From NCBI GenBank assembly GCA_900554385.1, contig USHE01000115.1:1-5464 (forward strand): a stretch of DNA of 5,464 nt. Direction: 5' to 3'. Under the pieces are notes generated by a model, which was not told where the DNA came from, searched no databases, and saw only the letters and a program-made list of their open reading frames with translations. Source of the stretch: an uncultured bacterium. Lineage in GTDB: Bacteria > Cyanobacteriota > Vampirovibrionia > Gastranaerophilales > Gastranaerophilaceae. Numbering within the stretch: the first letter of the stretch is position 1; each line of letters opens with the position of its first letter. The translations under genes were made by a program, and so were the position numbers. Shown here in pieces: positions 4,126 to 5,464 of the stretch.

Positions 4126-5464
4126 ATTCTTTAGGTTTTTGTATTTTGCCTTCGGCTTCTGCTTTATCTTTAAATTCCTGGAGTTTTGCTTCAGCCTGAG
4201 CTTGAGAAAGCGGTCCGGTTAAGCGTCGAGGCTGGTTCGGATTTGTTACGTCAACGACATAATATGCGCCTTTGATGTATTGGACTTTAACTTTCAAGTG
4301 TGCAACTCTTGCTTTGCTTCCTAATTTTTCAGCTTTTACTGCGTTAGGATTGTCGTTAGGGGCGTATTTTTTGCCGTTCACGTCTACTGTAGGTAATACA
4401 AACTTGTCACCGACATAGAGGTTAGTGCCTCTTTCATAACCGCTGGCATCAAGCATTGCTGCCAGAATTTCGTTATATTCTTTTGTTCCGACTTTTACGC
4501 CGTATCTGCCTTCAACGATTGTTTTAGGGTTTTGTTTATATTTAATTTCGTGTGTAGGGAATTCTACATCCGGATCTTTTTCGATTTTGTAATCGTAGTA
4601 TTCAGGCGGCTGAAGGTCCGGCAGCGGAATTGGTTCGATATGGACATCCAAGTCTGGTTGTGGAATTGGAAGCGGAGCCGGTTCCGGTTTAATTGGTTCA
4701 AGTTTTGGCGGTTTTGGTGATCTTTCTGCTACTTTCTTTCTTGCTTCAATTTCAGGTCCGCCGCCGTTATATTTAACATTTTTCATTGTAATTAATCCGC
4801 CGATTGCGCCTGTTACAAAGCCCATTGCAGCTGCTTTAAGCGGAACACTCCAGTCGAATTTATGTCTTGCGGTTGTAGTACCTTTGTATTCTTTTTCGCC
4901 TTTGTATTCTTCTTTTGTGTTATATTCTACATCGCCATAAGCTGTACCTTCGGCATGGTAACCGACTTGTCCATTAGCCTGATATCCAACCTGTCCGTTA
5001 GCTTGATATCCAACCTGTCCATTAGCCTGATATCCGACTTGTCCGTTAGCTTGATATCCAACAGAACCGTTAGCCTGATATCCGACTTGTCCGTTAACTT
5101 GGTAACCTGTGCTTCCGCTCACATTGTATCCAACAGTTCCATTAGCGGTGTAACCTGTGCTTCCGCTTACATTGTATCCAACAGTTCCATTAGCGGTGTA
5201 ACCTGTACTTCCGCTCACATTGTAGTCAACGGTTCCGTTAGCAGTGTAGCCGACATTACCGCTTGCTGTGTAGTTTTCTGTACCGTTAGCCTGCCATGGT
5301 TTTTCAATGGTTCCATAGTCTTCTAGGTAACCATTTTCCCATTTTTCCCATGTTGCATCAACAGTACCGCTGGCACTCCAATCGACAGAGCCATTGTGCT
5401 GATATCCTACAGTTCCGTTATGTTGATACCCTCCAGCGCCGCTGGCAATCCAGTCACCAGTCCC
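4124..5464 (-). CDS. Octapeptide-repeat envelope protein with glycine zipper, proline-rich stalk and LysM-like C-terminus (5' end outside window)
   Basis: At least 446 residues are visible; the frame is open to the window edge, so the true start lies outside. An internal GTG at 5218 is only a Val codon in a repeat and not the start. Numbering from the edge: residues 4-35 hold four octads and 56-175 hold fifteen, of the form G-[YW]-x-x-[NS]-G-x-V. They are separated by a Trp-rich stretch (36-55). A charged Tyr/Glu/Lys region (176-205) follows, then a hydrophobic segment (207-227) with Gly215, Gly219 and Gly223 spaced as a GxxxGxxxG glycine zipper. A proline-rich stretch (250-287) resembles TonB-like periplasm-spanning stalks. 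Residues 319-358, YGVKVGTKEYNEIL... to VGDKFVLP, resemble a degenerate peptidoglycan-binding LysM domain. The end (420-446) is a charged helix. No cysteine is visible. The probable role is a cell-wall-associated structural or adhesive protein, by inference only. I do not recognise the full architecture. Confidence 0.8.
   Translation of the reverse strand, partial: GTGDWIASGAGGYQHNGTVGYQHNGSVDWSASGTVDATWEKWENGYLEDYGTIEKPWQANGTENYTASGNVGYTANGTVDYNVSGSTGYTANGTVGYNVSGSTGYTANGTVGYNVSGSTGYQVNGQVGYQANGSVGYQANGQVGYQANGQVGYQANGQVGYQANGQVGYHAEGTAYGDVEYNTKEEYKGEKEYKGTTTARHKFDWSVPLKAAAMGFVTGAIGGLITMKNVKYNGGGPEIEARKKVAERSPKPPKLEPIKPEPAPLPIPQPDLDVHIEPIPLPDLQPPEYYDYKIEKDPDVEFPTHEIKYKQNPKTIVEGRYGVKVGTKEYNEILAAMLDASGYERGTNLYVGDKFVLPTVDVNGKKYAPNDNPNAVKAEKLGSKARVAHLKVKVQYIKGAYYVVDVTNPNQPRRLTGPLSQAQAEAKLQEFKDKAEAEGKIQKPKE
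4940..5299 (-). repeat. Fifteen tandem 24-bp units encoding octapeptides
   Basis: Fifteen contiguous 24-base units with no gaps encode residues 56-175 of the visible protein. They fall in three groups: early variable units, a middle zone alternating TANGTV and NVSGST, and a late zone of QANGQV units. Within 5102-5245 a 48-base double unit recurs at 5102, 5150 and 5198. In the late zone the peptide is constant while third codon positions vary between copies. Confidence 0.9.
5360..5455 (-). repeat. Four further 24-bp octapeptide units
   Basis: Four in-frame 24-base units encode DWIASGAG, GYQHNGTV, GYQHNGSV and DWSASGTV. They match the pattern of the main array but are more diverged, with Trp replacing Tyr in two. 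The array may continue beyond the window edge. It is separated from the main array by 60 bases of non-repeating, Trp-rich code. Confidence 0.75.

Noticed and set aside
4532..4720. Plus-strand open frame opposite the proline-rich stretch
   Set aside because: It is low-complexity Trp/Phe/Arg-rich code produced by complementing proline codons, with no ribosome binding site.
4940..5299. CRISPR array
   Set aside because: The 24-base units are directly contiguous without unique spacers and are coding in frame.
4862..5326. Plus-strand open frame of 154 codons opposite the repeat array
   Set aside because: It is the antisense shadow of the in-frame 24-base repeats, and the minus strand has the regular octapeptide pattern and domain structure.

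Overview
The window is AT-rich apart from its first ~120 bases. It carries a prepilin-like gene, a nucleotidyltransferase-fold gene, a broken membrane acyltransferase gene, a small secreted protein, a Bcp/PrxQ peroxiredoxin and a large repeat-rich surface or envelope protein cut by the right edge. The pilin core GFTLAEVLITLGIIG resembles, from memory, the multi-copy pilin-like proteins of gut Candidatus Gastranaerophilales (Vampirovibrionia/Melainabacteria). Dispersed palindromes that translate as HPELVSGS and LPQGER also fit such genomes. This taxonomic placement is an inference; no rRNA or marker gene is present.

Layout. Positions 1-120 are GC-rich with no gene recognised. Positions 125-300 are packed with short palindromic repeats: three copies of one 26-bp family in alternating orientation, then a second hairpin family. 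They run directly into the pilin gene (262-990, +) and appear to form its leader. A near-consensus extended -10 promoter then drives a DUF4037-like nucleotidyltransferase (1068-1850, +), whose end overlaps convergently by 24 bp with the minus-strand genes.

Everything from 1827 to the right edge is on the minus strand. In transcription order it holds the large octapeptide-repeat protein (5464-4124, 5' end missing), a hairpin terminator, bcp (4021-3575), a small secreted protein (3534-3007), and a fucose-4-O-acetylase-like acyltransferase 3 gene (2915-1827). The last is interrupted by one in-frame TAA. Each of the three downstream genes has its own plausible promoter, so this is a string of short transcription units rather than one operon. 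The bcp promoter overlaps the terminator of the gene before it.

No single pathway links the genes. The envelope theme (pilin, acyltransferase, secreted protein, repeat protein) is notable but may simply reflect the genome. The least familiar object is the repeat protein: at least 19 octapeptides of the form GYxxNGxV, then a glycine-zipper hydrophobic segment, a proline-rich stalk and a weakly LysM-like C-terminal domain.
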